Assembly: GCA_002401885.1 (NCBI GenBank)
Contig: NVUL01000012.1
Coordinates: 1,260-49,875 of the forward strand
DNA length: 48,616 bases
Reading direction: 5' to 3'
DNA from: SAR86 cluster bacterium
GTDB lineage: Bacteria > Pseudomonadota > Gammaproteobacteria > Pseudomonadales > Pseudohongiellaceae
Numbering within the stretch: the first letter of the stretch is position 1; every line of letters begins with the position of its first letter. Both the position numbers and the translations under genes were made by a program. Under the pieces are notes generated by a model that saw only the letters and a program-made list of their open reading frames with translations, was not told where the DNA came from and made no database searches. Shown in pieces: positions 8,663 through 17,149 of this stretch.

Positions 8663-9591
8663 TAGAAGCTCTGCACATAGCTAACAGAAAATATTCTATT
8701 CACATAGCTACTTCCGCCCACCGCCGAAATATCGTAGAAGCTGTAGCCGAAATTTATCGAAGAATCTTGGCTGCTAGGAATACTCAAACCCAGCGTCCAT
8801 TCGTTAGTATCTGCTTTAAGCTGATAGGCAATCCAATTTGCTTTGAACGCTGGATCTGAGTAGAGCGCATCTGCCACGTTATAGAGTGCTTGTGTGGGCC
8901 AGGTAGTACTAGAAACAGTAACGCCATCCACTCTGCGATATCCGGCATTGAGCAGCATCCCATTCTCGAAGGCATATTCAATATCTGCATACACACTCGT
9001 AGAGTCATAGTCGTAGAGCTCGAAAGGCAGACTCCTGTCTGGATCGTAACCGAACATCTCGATGATTGGGTCGTGGGGGAGAGAATCGCTGCTGCTATCT
9101 TGATAGTCAGCACCGAGTGTCAGAAACCAGGCTGGTGACAGGCGCCTGAGATAGCTAACATCTACGGTCAGTAATTCATTGTCCCTTGCTCTACCCTCAT
9201 ATTCTTCCAAGGCATAAGAGGTGCTAAGGGACACCACGGGGGCATAGGCACCAAGTGCCCATTTGTAGTTGTAGTTAGCCGCAACGTTTATGCCGCGCTT
9301 ATCGAATCCTCTCAACTCGTTGAATCGGGTGGCGTTAATCTCTCCACTGAGGATTAGCGTATTTTTCAATCCCAATTCATACAGTTTGCCGATGGAGTAG
9401 CTGACAGTCAGGAAGCTTGATTCTTCCTTATGAGGCCCGTCTTGCCCACGCGGCACGTTGCTTTCATGGCCTGCATTGACGCCTAGCTGAGAGAAGGTAT
9501 TGGCGTGCGCTAGCGAGCTCGGAAATGAAATGACCGCCGTGCACAGGACTAGGACTAACTTGGGGCTTCTTACTGAGAATAAAGGCTGCAT
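8662..9591 (-). CDS. Predicted outer-membrane beta-barrel protein
   Basis: 309 residues. A signal peptide ends near residue 30 (SSLAHANTFS). The rest is alternating aromatic/polar strands (for example LTVDVSYLRRLSPAWFLTLGADYQ), about 12-14 of them by eye, and the last residue is Phe (VSYVQSF), the usual BAM recognition signature. I do not recognise a named family. It is first in an operon whose second gene overlaps it by one base and encodes the cupredoxin, and whose third encodes the cyclase. A role as porin, or as partner in copper or redox sensing, would be inference. Confidence 0.75.
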   Translation of the reverse strand: MQPLFSVRSPKLVLVLCTAVISFPSSLAHANTFSQLGVNAGHESNVPRGQDGPHKEESSFLTVSYSIGKLYELGLKNTLILSGEINATRFNELRGFDKRGINVAANYNYKWALGAYAPVVSLSTSYALEEYEGRARDNELLTVDVSYLRRLSPAWFLTLGADYQDSSSDSLPHDPIIEMFGYDPDRSLPFELYDYDSTSVYADIEYAFENGMLLNAGYRRVDGVTVSSTTWPTQALYNVADALYSDPAFKANWIAYQLKADTNEWTLGLSIPSSQDSSINFGYSFYDISAVGGSSYVNRIFSVSYVQSF

Positions 9592-9622
9592 CTGCTAGCT
9601 TCTACGGTGTGATTAGTGCGGA

Positions 9623-9628
9623 ATTATA
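9623..9628 (-). promoter_or_regulatory. -10 box of the barrel-cupredoxin-cyclase operon
   Basis: On the minus strand the sequence reads TATAAT exactly, about 32 bases upstream of the barrel gene start. No good -35 lies 16-18 bases further up (closest GATTAA or TGATTA), so the promoter may need an activator. Confidence 0.5.
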
Positions 9629-9688
9629 GTCTATTCCATGGCATTTAATCAGTATCGACCTGCTTTCGCTGGAACGCCGCTCACACTG

Positions 9689-9949
9689 AGGCACCTCTGA
9701 ATAACGCGGTTGGCACTCAGGCTTACAGGCGACGGCCATCGAGACGCCACTTTGCTGCATACGTCCGTACGCCAAAAAGTGGCAACGAAGAGGGTAGACT
9801 CTCCTGTAAGCTCCTTCGGGCGGCGCCTAAAGCCCCATCTGCGTTGTTGTGCTTCTTGCTAAGGACTAAGGCCATTAGCTTCAAAGCACGCCTAGCAGTT
9901 GAGTGCTTTATGCCCCGCTGAGAGCTATCCGCGTTATTCAGAGGTGCCT
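9689..9949. mobile_element. MITE-like element with 20-bp perfect terminal inverted repeats
   Basis: GGCACCTCTGAATAACGCGG at 9690-9709 is repeated in perfect inversion at 9929-9948, and one more base pair matches outside. Nested inverted repeats lie between: 9721-9729 with 9803-9811, GCCACTTT (9746-9753) with 9776-9783, and AAAGCAC (9883-9889) with 9903-9909. No transposase frame fits in the 261 bases, so it is a non-autonomous element. No clean target duplication is visible. The right end supplies the last codons and the stop of recX. The transposon family is not identified; the GG..TCTGAATAA-type end recalls IS5-like elements only loosely. Confidence 0.8.
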
Positions 9950-10423
9950 TAGATGTTTTTCGAGCGCTTTTCGAATCTCTATTGAGGCGAACCCTCTAGA
10001 TTCCAGGAACCTTGCAAGCTTTCTATGGAGTTTCGAGCCAAAGCTTGGGGATTCTTGATGGCGGAGCTTCTTTACTACTAATTGCTCTGCTTTTAGCTGC
10101 CAATCTTCGTCATCAACTAGGAGGTGTTTAGCGATCAGGCTGTCACTCACGCGACGTCCGCCTAAGTCTGCTTTGATGTGCAAATAGGCAAATCCTCTGG
10201 ATTTGCGGTACCTGACATAGGACTCGGTGAAGCGTTCGTCGGATTGCAAATTCTCAGACTTGAGTGTTTCCAGAACCTTCAGGAGTAATTCTCCGTCGGT
10301 CTCAGGGAATTTCTTGCTAAGTTTTTGCATGAGTTCGAACAGAGAATGTTCCCGACGGGCCAGATAGTCCATTGCGGCCCGCCGGAGAACAGGGACATCG
10401 TTACAAGATGCTGTCTCGGACAT
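9938..10423 (-). CDS. recX: RecA regulator RecX, C-terminus ending in a mobile element
   Basis: 161 residues. RecX binds RecA filaments and limits their growth. Family features: AMDYLARREHSLFEL near the start, SDERFTESYVRYRKSRGFA mid-protein, and a final SRGFASIEIRKALEK helix. It lies 17 bases after recA, the usual operon. The last codons, Arg-His-Leu then TGA, are read from the terminal repeat of the element at 9689-9949, so the original C-terminus has been replaced. Length is close to the family norm (about 150-166), so function is probably kept. Confidence 0.92.
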   Translation of the reverse strand: MSETASCNDVPVLRRAAMDYLARREHSLFELMQKLSKKFPETDGELLLKVLETLKSENLQSDERFTESYVRYRKSRGFAYLHIKADLGGRRVSDSLIAKHLLVDDEDWQLKAEQLVVKKLRHQESPSFGSKLHRKLARFLESRGFASIEIRKALEKHLRHL

Positions 10424-10440
10424 TTTACTAGTCTGCTACT

Positions 10441-11514
10441 CTAGCTGCTCTTCTTCGCGTCAGCTAAAACGACTACGTCATCATCATTGGCTGGCGTCTC
10501 TTCTGAGTTAGCCGCCTCTTTAGTATCGCCACCTAATAGCTGGGCACGAATCTGCAATTCGATTTCTTCAGCGATATGGGGATTCTCTTTCAGATACAGA
10601 GCGGCATTCTTCTTGCCCTGACCAATCTTCTCACCTTTGTAGGCATACCAGGCACCTGATTTCTCGACCAAGCCTTGCTTGACACCGAGGTCGACAACCT
10701 CACCGAGGTGATAGATTCCCTTGCCGTACATGATCTGAAATTCTGCCTGTCTGAACGGTGGCGCTACCTTGTTCTTCACAACCTTTACCCGCGTCTCATT
10801 ACCGACAACCTCGTCGCCCTCTTTGATCGAACCGATGCGACGGATATCCAAGCGCACAGAGGAATAGAATTTTAGTGCGTTACCACCTGTCGTGGTTTCG
10901 GGAGAACCGAACATGACGCCGATCTTCATGCGAATCTGGTTGATGAAGATGACCAGGGTATTCGAGTTCTTGATATTGCCTGTCATCTTTCTGAGTGCCT
11001 GAGACATCAGTCGAGCCTGCAGCCCCATGTGAGTGTCGCCCATGTCGCCTTCGATCTCTGCCTTAGGCGTCAACGCGGCGACGGAGTCGATTACCACGAC
11101 ATCTACTGCTCCAGAGCGCACAACCATGTCGCAGATCTCTAATGCTTGCTCACCGGTGTCCGGCTGGCTCACGAGTAGGTTGTCGACATCAACACCCAGA
11201 TTACCGGCATAGATAGGATCGAGTGCGTGTTCGGCGTCAATGAATGCACAGGTACCGCCTGCCTTCTGCGCTTCGGCGATAACCTGCAGGGTTAATGTGG
11301 TTTTACCGGAAGACTCTGGCCCGTATATCTCAACGACACGTCCTCGTGGCAGACCACCTATGCCCAGCGCGACGTCTAGCCCCAGTGAACCCGTAGAGAT
11401 AGCTGGTATCGGTTCGCGATCAGTATCTCCGAGCCGCATCATGGAACCCTTACCAAATTGTCTCTCGATTTGTGTTAGTGCTGCAGCTAGTGCCTTATCT
11501 TTATCTTCAATCAT
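10441..11514 (-). CDS. recA: Recombinase RecA
   Basis: 357 residues. RecA is the ATP-dependent strand-exchange protein and the co-protease that triggers LexA cleavage. Walker A GPESSGKT lies near residue 65 and [10 protein letters not shown] is the Walker B region. The [16 protein letters not shown] and [12 protein letters not shown] segments are unmistakable, and the tail is acidic. The start is ATG. I found no LexA box in the 144 bases directly upstream; two strong boxes lie upstream of the 93-aa gene before it. SOS control of recA may therefore come through that gene's transcript, unless a weaker local promoter exists. Confidence 0.98.
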   Translation of the reverse strand: MIEDKDKALAAALTQIERQFGKGSMMRLGDTDREPIPAISTGSLGLDVALGIGGLPRGRVVEIYGPESSGKTTLTLQVIAEAQKAGGTCAFIDAEHALDPIYAGNLGVDVDNLLVSQPDTGEQALEICDMVVRSGAVDVVVIDSVAALTPKAEIEGDMGDTHMGLQARLMSQALRKMTGNIKNSNTLVIFINQIRMKIGVMFGSPETTTGGNALKFYSSVRLDIRRIGSIKEGDEVVGNETRVKVVKNKVAPPFRQAEFQIMYGKGIYHLGEVVDLGVKQGLVEKSGAWYAYKGEKIGQGKKNAALYLKENPHIAEEIELQIRAQLLGGDTKEAANSEETPANDDDVVVLADAKKSS

Positions 11515-11658
11515 CTTAATTTCCTTGTGTTTGATTTCACAACTGAAGCCTGGTTCCGTGAGTAAAGCAGTTGTCGGGTTTCCCCTTACACTCAGTTTCC
11601 TGAGCCCTTATAAATAGTAGCCTGTCCCCGACTACTTACTAAATTTTCTGTAATCTTT

Positions 11659-11940
11659 CTAGATTCGCGTCTCAACGATTCCCCTCACAGACTCATCGAT
11701 GCACAGCTGCATCAACTTTTCCGCTAGGCGTTCGCTGTTTATCTGGTGGCTCGAACTCGACGTCACTCCCGTGACCATCGATGGACCCACAGCGGGTAAC
11801 ATCGAGTTCAGCCATAAATCGTATAATCCTGTAGTCGCAGTTTCTATAGTTGCCGTGCTTGCCGACGCCAATTTGGCGGACGTATTATCTGCTAAGCCGC
11901 TTGTTAAACCGCTTTCCAAACTTCTAATTGAACTATGCAT
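11659..11940 (-). CDS. Uncharacterised 93-aa protein behind two LexA boxes
   Basis: A 93-residue frame between pncC and recA. The first 40 residues are Ser/Thr/Ala-rich; the second half has amphipathic helix character (SERLAEKLMQLCIDESVRG). There is no signal peptide or convincing membrane segment, and I recognise no family. TAGG lies about 8 bases before the ATG. Codon use resembles the neighbours. Two LexA boxes lie 69-126 bases upstream with nothing else between, so the gene is probably SOS-induced, perhaps with recA downstream. SulA-type division inhibitors are one possible role by analogy of position and control only; no sequence similarity was seen. Confidence 0.6.
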   Translation of the reverse strand: MHSSIRSLESGLTSGLADNTSAKLASASTATIETATTGLYDLWLNSMLPAVGPSMVTGVTSSSSHQINSERLAEKLMQLCIDESVRGIVETRI

Positions 11941-12008
11941 CGTCTTAACCTAATTCTATAAATTTGAGCTATCGCCCGTTTTCTCTAGCCTTCAGCTTTT
12001 TGCCGAAC

Positions 12009-12028
12009 CACTGTATATACGAACAGTG
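12009..12028 (-). promoter_or_regulatory. LexA box, proximal
   Basis: CACTGTATATACGAACAGTG keeps CTGT-N8-ACAG, the core of the E. coli/Pseudomonas LexA operator. On the minus strand its TATATA could be the -10 box, with TTGGTT 16 bases upstream as -35, so repressor would cover the promoter. It ends 69 bases before the 93-aa gene. Confidence 0.85.
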
Positions 12029-12046
12029 CAAATTTAACCAAATTAA

Positions 12047-12066
12047 TACTGTATATACAACCAGTA
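12047..12066 (-). promoter_or_regulatory. LexA box, distal
   Basis: TACTGTATATACAACCAGTA matches the consensus TACTGTATATATATACAGTA at most positions. The outer CTG..CAG palindrome is intact, with one change in the right half (CCAG for ACAG). It lies 18 bases from the first box, a spacing that could allow cooperative binding, and 35 bases after the end of pncC. Confidence 0.8.
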
Positions 12067-12101
12067 TATTGGCAAATACGGAAATTCCTTTAGTTTTCTT
12101 A

Positions 12102-12602
12102 TCAATTGATTAGCAGAAGGCAGCCTTCTAGCGCGGCAAGGACCGCTGCCAGCCTGACCGCCTCCCTATCGCCGCTGAAATGAAAGCAGCGAGCCAGGCT
12201 CTTATCTTCCCACTGCCAGGCAATCCAAACCGTGCCTACTGGTTTTTCCTCGGAGCCACCATCTGGCCCGGCTATGCCGCTGACGGCGACAGCCAGGTTT
12301 GCTCTACTGCCTTGAATAGCTCCCGCGGTCATCGCTAACACGGTAGCCTCGCTCACGGCGCCGGGACCATCGATGCCGAACAATGCCAGAGGAACGTTTA
12401 ACAAGCGCTGCTTCGCCTCATTGGAATAGGTGACGAAGCCGCTATCGAACCAAATGGAACTGCCGGCCAGCGCGGTAAGCGATTGAGAAATCCAGCCGCC
12501 GGTGCAGGATTCGGCGGTCGAGATAATCAATTTTTTTGCGAGAAGTTTGTCAGCGAGTTGTTGGACAAGTTTGGAAATCGGGCTAGGAAGCGAATCTGAC
12601 AT
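12102..12602 (-). CDS. pncC: Nicotinamide-nucleotide amidohydrolase (CinA C-terminal domain)
   Basis: 166 residues, the stand-alone CinA C-terminal domain. PncC deamidates NMN to NaMN in the pyridine nucleotide salvage cycle. The signature TAESCTGGWISQSLT near residue 30, WFDSGFVTYSNEAKQ near 52 and AVSGIAGPDGGSEEKPVGTV near 107 are all present. Position upstream of recA in the same direction is the usual one (ygaD/cinA-recA). The LexA boxes lie after its stop, so it is not expected to be under their control. Confidence 0.92.
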   Translation of the reverse strand: MSDSLPSPISKLVQQLADKLLAKKLIISTAESCTGGWISQSLTALAGSSIWFDSGFVTYSNEAKQRLLNVPLALFGIDGPGAVSEATVLAMTAGAIQGSRANLAVAVSGIAGPDGGSEEKPVGTVWIAWQWEDKSLARCFHFSGDREAVRLAAVLAALEGCLLLIN

Positions 12603-12816
12603 AAACTCATATTAGCGACTTCATTGGCTGAAGTGAACCACGATTCAACAGTCGTAGCTGAACTTTTATCTGCTCTGTACGAGCAGCCGTTTTCCTCTCA
12701 CGAAGAAAGCAATTTAGCTATGCCACCGCCTCGCCAAACCGTGTAGAATTCTCAACCACAGCAACGCCGAACAAGAACAAAACCCACCTCATTCAGTCAA
12801 TTCAGTAGTTAGCCAT

Positions 12817-15468
12817 TTGACCGACACGCAAACACACACACCCATGATGCAGCAATTTTTGCGCATCAAAGCACAGCATCAAGACAGCCTGTTGTTTTAT
12901 CGTATGGGCGATTTCTATGAGCTGTTTTTCGAAGACGCGAAGAACGCGTCCGATATTCTAGGCATCACGCTCACCGCACGCGGCAAGGCCGCTGGCGAAC
13001 CCATTCCCATGTGCGGCATACCCTATCATGCGGCGGACCGTTATCTAGCGAAACTCGTTGACGCTGGAGTGTCGATTGCGATCTGTGAGCAGATCGGAGA
13101 CCCTGCCACAAGTAAGGGCCCCGTTGAGAGGCAGGTAGTCAGAATCATTACGCCGGGCACGGTTAGCGATGAAGCCCTGCTCGATGAGCACCGCGACAAT
13201 TGCCTGCTAGCCATCAGCGCGACTGTTGGTAGTGCCTCCGGCGCGCAAAAAACCTATGGCATCGCCTTCATCAACATAAGCAGCGGTAGGTTTGTATTGA
13301 GTGAGCTGCAGGGTCTCGATGCACTGACATCGGAGATAGGCCGCATTCAGCCGGCCGAGATACTCCTGCAAGAAGAGTTAAAGGAGGTTGAAGCAGCCCT
13401 CAATCATCCTGCGATTCGCAAGCAACCGATATGGGAGTTCGAGATTGAAAATGCGAACCGAATCCTCACCGAGCATTTCAATACGCGCGACCTCTCCGCT
13501 TTCGATTGTCAGGATCTAAGCGCTGCTTTACAGGCCGCCGGCTGCCTCATTCAATACGCGCGAGAAACACAAAAATCGGACCTGCCGCATATTCAAGGCA
13601 TACAAGTAGAGCGTCAGGAAGATAGCGTCATCTTAGATGCAGCCAGTCGCCGAAATCTCGAGTTGGATATCAATCTAGCTGGGGGTAAAGACAACACGCT
13701 ACTCTCCGTCATCGACCGCACGGCAACTTCGATGGGTAGCCGCTTACTCTCGCGCTGGATCAACAGGCCTCTTCGAGATCGAGCGCAACTGCAACTACGG
13801 CAAGCGGCTGTCGCCGCATTGAAGACCGACTTCCGTTTTGAAGCTCTGCACGAAGTGCTGAAGAACATCGGTGACCTAGAACGTATTATCGCCCGACTGG
13901 GATTACGTTCGGCACGACCACGCGACCTCGCAAAGCTGCGCGATGGTCTCAGTCAACTACCTGAACTACAGCAGCAGCTAACACCAATGACATCGACCTA
14001 CGTTGGCGATCTAGCAAAGCGCATCGGCGAATATCCGCAGCACAGTGACCTATTAGCTCGCGCCTTGGAAGAAAACCCACCCGTCGTTATTCGTGAGGGA
14101 GGTGTGATCGCCACAGGTTACGATGCCGAGCTTGATGAACTGCGTAATCTGAGTAGCAACGCGGGACAATATCTGGTCGATCTCGAACAGAGAGAAAAGG
14201 AGCGTACTGGGCTGGGAACACTCAAGGTCGGTTACAACCGAGTGCACGGCTACTACATCGAAATCAGCAGGGGTCAGGCCGACACCGAATTACCTGCGGA
14301 GTACGTTCGCCGTCAGACACTGAAGAACGCCGAACGTTTCATCACTCCCGAATTGAAAGAATTCGAAGACAAGGTATTAAGCGCTCGCAGCAAATCGCTG
14401 AGCCGCGAGAAAGCCCTGTATGATTCACTGCTAGAAGAACTCGCCACGGAGCTCACTCGACTAATCGCCAGCGCCGAGGCTCTCTCCGAACTGGATGTAC
14501 TTAATTGCTTCGCCGAACGCGCGGTGAACCTTGAATATTGCGAGCCCGAGTTAAGCGATGAGCCTGGCATAACTATAGAGGGCGGCAGGCATCCGGTCGT
14601 TGAGAAAGTCACTAGCGATACATTCGTTGCCAACGATCTCTGTCTAAACCTTACGCAGAAAATGCTAATCATTACCGGGCCGAATATGGGCGGTAAGTCC
14701 ACCTATATGCGGCAGACCGCCCTAATAGTCCTGCTCGCCTTATGCGGCAGCCATGTGCCAGCATCAACCACAAAGCTGGGGCCCATCGATAGAATCTTCA
14801 CTCGCATCGGCTCCTCCGACGATCTCGCCGGCGGTCGCTCTACTTTCATGGTTGAGATGACCGAAACGGCGAATATCCTGCACAACGCCACAGAGAATAG
14901 CCTAGTTCTCATGGATGAGATCGGTAGAGGTACGAGTACCTTCGACGGGCTGTCCCTCGCATGGGCCGCTTCGGTCTATATCGCGGAACAGGTGAAGGCC
15001 TATACCCTGTTCGCTACTCACTACTTCGAGCTTACCATCCTGCCAGAGACGTTCGAGACGATCGTCAATGTGCACCTAGATGCCATCGAGCACGACAATG
15101 GCATCGTCTTCCTGCATGCCGTCAAAGCGGGCCCGGCCAATCAGAGTTATGGCCTACAGGTAGCACAGTTGGCCGGTATACCACGTGCGGTTATCGAGAA
15201 GGCACGTGAAAAGTTGCAGCAATTGGAGAATGAGACGCCAACGCAGCTAACTGCCACGCCGGTCGGCACTGAACCAAGCGCCTCTATATCTTCCCCTACA
15301 CCCTCCTCTGTGCCTTCAGCTGCGGCCAGCTCGCCATTTCAGAGTGAGATGTTCGCTACTGCTGCGCATCCCGCAATAGACTTTCTACAGAGGCTAGAGG
15401 TTGATGACATCACAGCGAAAGAAGCTCTGAAAATTCTCTATGAGCTGAAACAGAAAGCAGATAGCTGA
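12817..15468 (+). CDS. mutS: DNA mismatch repair ATPase MutS
   Basis: 883 residues; recognises mismatches and starts repair with MutL. The mismatch-binding Phe-x-Glu lies in GDFYEL (Phe33, Glu35). Walker A GPNMGGKS is at 621-628, Walker [11 protein letters not shown] has Asp700/Glu701, followed by [12 protein letters not shown] Ser/Pro/Ala linker (about 805-845) precedes the C-terminal helices. The start is taken as TTG because the family N-terminus includes the residues before HTPMMQQ and no ATG or GTG precedes it in frame. ATG 12844 would give a 10-residue-shorter protein. No clear ribosome site precedes the TTG. fdxA follows, as in Pseudomonas. Confidence 0.97.
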   Translation: MTDTQTHTPMMQQFLRIKAQHQDSLLFYRMGDFYELFFEDAKNASDILGITLTARGKAAGEPIPMCGIPYHAADRYLAKLVDAGVSIAICEQIGDPATSKGPVERQVVRIITPGTVSDEALLDEHRDNCLLAISATVGSASGAQKTYGIAFINISSGRFVLSELQGLDALTSEIGRIQPAEILLQEELKEVEAALNHPAIRKQPIWEFEIENANRILTEHFNTRDLSAFDCQDLSAALQAAGCLIQYARETQKSDLPHIQGIQVERQEDSVILDAASRRNLELDINLAGGKDNTLLSVIDRTATSMGSRLLSRWINRPLRDRAQLQLRQAAVAALKTDFRFEALHEVLKNIGDLERIIARLGLRSARPRDLAKLRDGLSQLPELQQQLTPMTSTYVGDLAKRIGEYPQHSDLLARALEENPPVVIREGGVIATGYDAELDELRNLSSNAGQYLVDLEQREKERTGLGTLKVGYNRVHGYYIEISRGQADTELPAEYVRRQTLKNAERFITPELKEFEDKVLSARSKSLSREKALYDSLLEELATELTRLIASAEALSELDVLNCFAERAVNLEYCEPELSDEPGITIEGGRHPVVEKVTSDTFVANDLCLNLTQKMLIITGPNMGGKSTYMRQTALIVLLALCGSHVPASTTKLGPIDRIFTRIGSSDDLAGGRSTFMVEMTETANILHNATENSLVLMDEIGRGTSTFDGLSLAWAASVYIAEQVKAYTLFATHYFELTILPETFETIVNVHLDAIEHDNGIVFLHAVKAGPANQSYGLQVAQLAGIPRAVIEKAREKLQQLENETPTQLTATPVGTEPSASISSPTPSSVPSAAASSPFQSEMFATAAHPAIDFLQRLEVDDITAKEALKILYELKQKADS

Positions 15469-15672
15469 ATGTGGGCCGAAAATAGAAAACTCAGGCAATA
15501 AATCCTCCAGCCCATGGAAAACTGCCGAAAAAAACTGATAGAATGCACGCCGCGATGCCGCGCCATTGCCCGCTAAAAAGCGCCTCAAAGTTGGCTAGGG
15601 CCAGCGATGAGCCAGATTGGCGCAATTGAAAAGATTGGCCGGAATTACCAGAACCAAAGGTTTGGAGATAAC

Positions 15673-15996
15673 ATGACATTCATAGTAGGTGATAATTGTA
15701 TTCGTTGTAAGCACACTGACTGCGTTGAAGTATGCCCGGTAGACTGTTTCTACGAAGGACCTAACTTCCTGGTAATTCATCCCGACGAGTGCATAGATTG
15801 TGCGCTATGTGAGCCAGAGTGCCCAGTTGATGCAATCTACGCGGAAGACGAACTGCCCGAGGATCAGCAAGGATTTCTTGCCTTGAATGCTGAGCTGGCG
15901 GAAGTTTGGCCAAACATCACCGAGAAGAAAGATGCTCTGCCTGATGCAGAGGAATGGACTGACAAGAAGGAAAAGCTGCAATTCCTCGAGCGCTAG
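15673..15996 (+). CDS. fdxA: 7Fe-type ferredoxin FdxA
   Basis: 107 residues; a soluble electron carrier with one [3Fe-4S] and one [4Fe-4S] cluster. Cysteines 9, 12, 17, 21, 25 and 40, 43, 46, 50 lie in the Azotobacter ferredoxin I arrangement ([17 protein letters not shown] and [16 protein letters not shown]). The C-terminal half is the usual acidic tail. The start is the ATG at 15673, preceded by GGAG at 6 bases; the frame stays open 22 codons further up, but those residues are outside the family. mutS-fdxA is the usual pair. rpoS would normally sit beyond this junction but is absent. Confidence 0.96.
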   Translation: MTFIVGDNCIRCKHTDCVEVCPVDCFYEGPNFLVIHPDECIDCALCEPECPVDAIYAEDELPEDQQGFLALNAELAEVWPNITEKKDALPDAEEWTDKKEKLQFLER

Positions 15997-16045
15997 TCGC
16001 GGGCAACAATTCGCACTAGTTCCTTTCGAGTCCTAACAGATAAAA

Positions 16046-16076
16046 CAAAAACGCAGACATCAGTCTGCGTTTTTTC
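16046..16076. terminator. Bidirectional terminator between fdxA and nlpD
   Basis: AAAAACGCAGAC and GTCTGCGTTTTT form a 12-bp perfect stem with loop ATCA. The T-run (16070-16075) serves fdxA, and the A-run on the other side serves the convergent nlpD. Confidence 0.93.
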
Positions 16077-16113
16077 TTTAATTGCTGTTCCCTTAGACCT
16101 ACTTTGAAAGACC

Positions 16114-17148
16114 TTATTTCGAAGGTAACAACCTCGACGGGTCCACCGAATCTCCCGCCTCACGAATCTCAAAGTGCAACATAGCGACGCCAGAAGAATT
16201 TTCGCCTACCTCGGCTATCTTCTCTCCCGCACGCACACGACTTCCCTCGTTCACCAGCATGCGGCTATTGTGCGCGTAGGCACTGAGATAGCGATCGCTG
16301 TGCCGAATGATGATCAAGTTTCCAGAGCCTTGAATGCCACGACCTGAATAGACCACATCACCGTCGCCGGCGGCTAACACCGCATCGCCAACACGGCCGC
16401 TTATATCCATGCCCTTGTTGGCCCCAGATTGAAAGCCTCTAAGCAGTCGCCCCTGATGCGGCCACTGCCAACTTATAGCGCGCGGCGTGCGGGTAACCGG
16501 CTGACGCAACACCGAACCCGACGTGCCGCCCCCTGCCCTCGCCCGCGCTACCGAGTTATTGCCAACGGCCGTGCCTAGATTCGCGGTTGATACCGCGCTG
16601 CTACTGCGCACTGACCTACTCAGGTCCAAGTTGATTTCCTGATCGACAAATATTGTATAGGGAGGATTCAAGCCATTGGCGATAGCCAAGCTGCGAAAAT
16701 CAAGATCGTATTGGAAGGCGATGGAGAACAGCGTATCCCCAGAACGCACAAGATACGTCGTCGGCACAGCCCCATTAGAGTTAGAACTGCCTTGGTTAGA
16801 ACTATTTTGGTTAGAACTATTTTGATTAGAACCAGTGCCACCAACACGATTAGAAATAGGACTGCTCTGAATAGCCTGAGACCGGCTAGCACTAGCCCCT
16901 GAATTCGATGAGAACACTCTTGGAGACGATCCATTTCCACCGCCGCTCGACGAAACACTAACCGGCCTTGAGTTCTCGATGCGGAAGCTGCTTTCAGGCG
17001 TGGAGCTGTCGACAATTATCGGCGCAGAAACACGCTGTTGCTGGCCCTGCTCCGATATCGGCGCCTGATATCCTCCCCCGCAAGAAGCGAGCAGCAAGGA
17101 GCAGCTCACGACCAAGGGAACACTGATTTGTCGATGCAGGGAATTCAT
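16114..17148 (-). CDS. nlpD: Murein hydrolase activator lipoprotein NlpD
   Basis: 344 residues. Lipobox LLLASC puts the lipidated Cys at 23. A low-complexity Ser/Asn/Gly region (about 30-130) is followed by a LysM domain (TYLVRSGDTLFSIAFQYDLD, about 132-175). A LytM/M23 domain runs from about 224 to the end. As in E. coli NlpD, the first zinc ligand is Asn (GANKGMDISG) and the last motif is MLHFEI, so the domain is a catalytically dead regulator, expected to activate amidase AmiC at the septum. The pcm-linked position supports the name. Here a DUF368 gene lies between pcm and nlpD, and no rpoS follows. Confidence 0.93.
   Translation of the reverse strand: MNSLHRQISVPLVVSCSLLLASCGGGYQAPISEQGQQQRVSAPIIVDSSTPESSFRIENSRPVSVSSSGGGNGSSPRVFSSNSGASASRSQAIQSSPISNRVGGTGSNQNSSNQNSSNQGSSNSNGAVPTTYLVRSGDTLFSIAFQYDLDFRSLAIANGLNPPYTIFVDQEINLDLSRSVRSSSAVSTANLGTAVGNNSVARARAGGGTSGSVLRQPVTRTPRAISWQWPHQGRLLRGFQSGANKGMDISGRVGDAVLAAGDGDVVYSGRGIQGSGNLIIIRHSDRYLSAYAHNSRMLVNEGSRVRAGEKIAEVGENSSGVAMLHFEIREAGDSVDPSRLLPSK
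16781..16833. repeat. 15-bp tandem repeat inside nlpD
   Basis: Units TTAGAACTGCCTTGG, TTAGAACTATTTTGG, TTAGAACTATTTTGA and a partial TTAGAACC follow one another. They encode the SNQNS-type pentapeptide repeats of the NlpD linker. Copy number is likely to vary by slippage in whole codons. Confidence 0.85.
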
Positions 17149-17149
17149 A

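Noticed and set aside
9689..9949. Integron attC site
   Set aside because: It is palindromic, but the ends are perfect 20-bp inverted repeats, no GTTRRRY core pair lies at the ends, and no integrase or cassette is nearby.
11515..11658. A LexA box directly upstream of recA
   Set aside because: I looked for CTG-N10-CAG on both strands and found only partial halves such as CTGTAATC; not supportable.
11699..11953. 84-codon plus-strand frame antisense to the 93-aa gene
   Set aside because: No ribosome site, wrong direction for the LexA-controlled promoter, codons fit the minus-strand frame better.
15607..15672. N-terminal extension of ferredoxin
   Set aside because: FdxA proteins begin at MTFIVGDNC, and the GGAG site fits the ATG at 15673.
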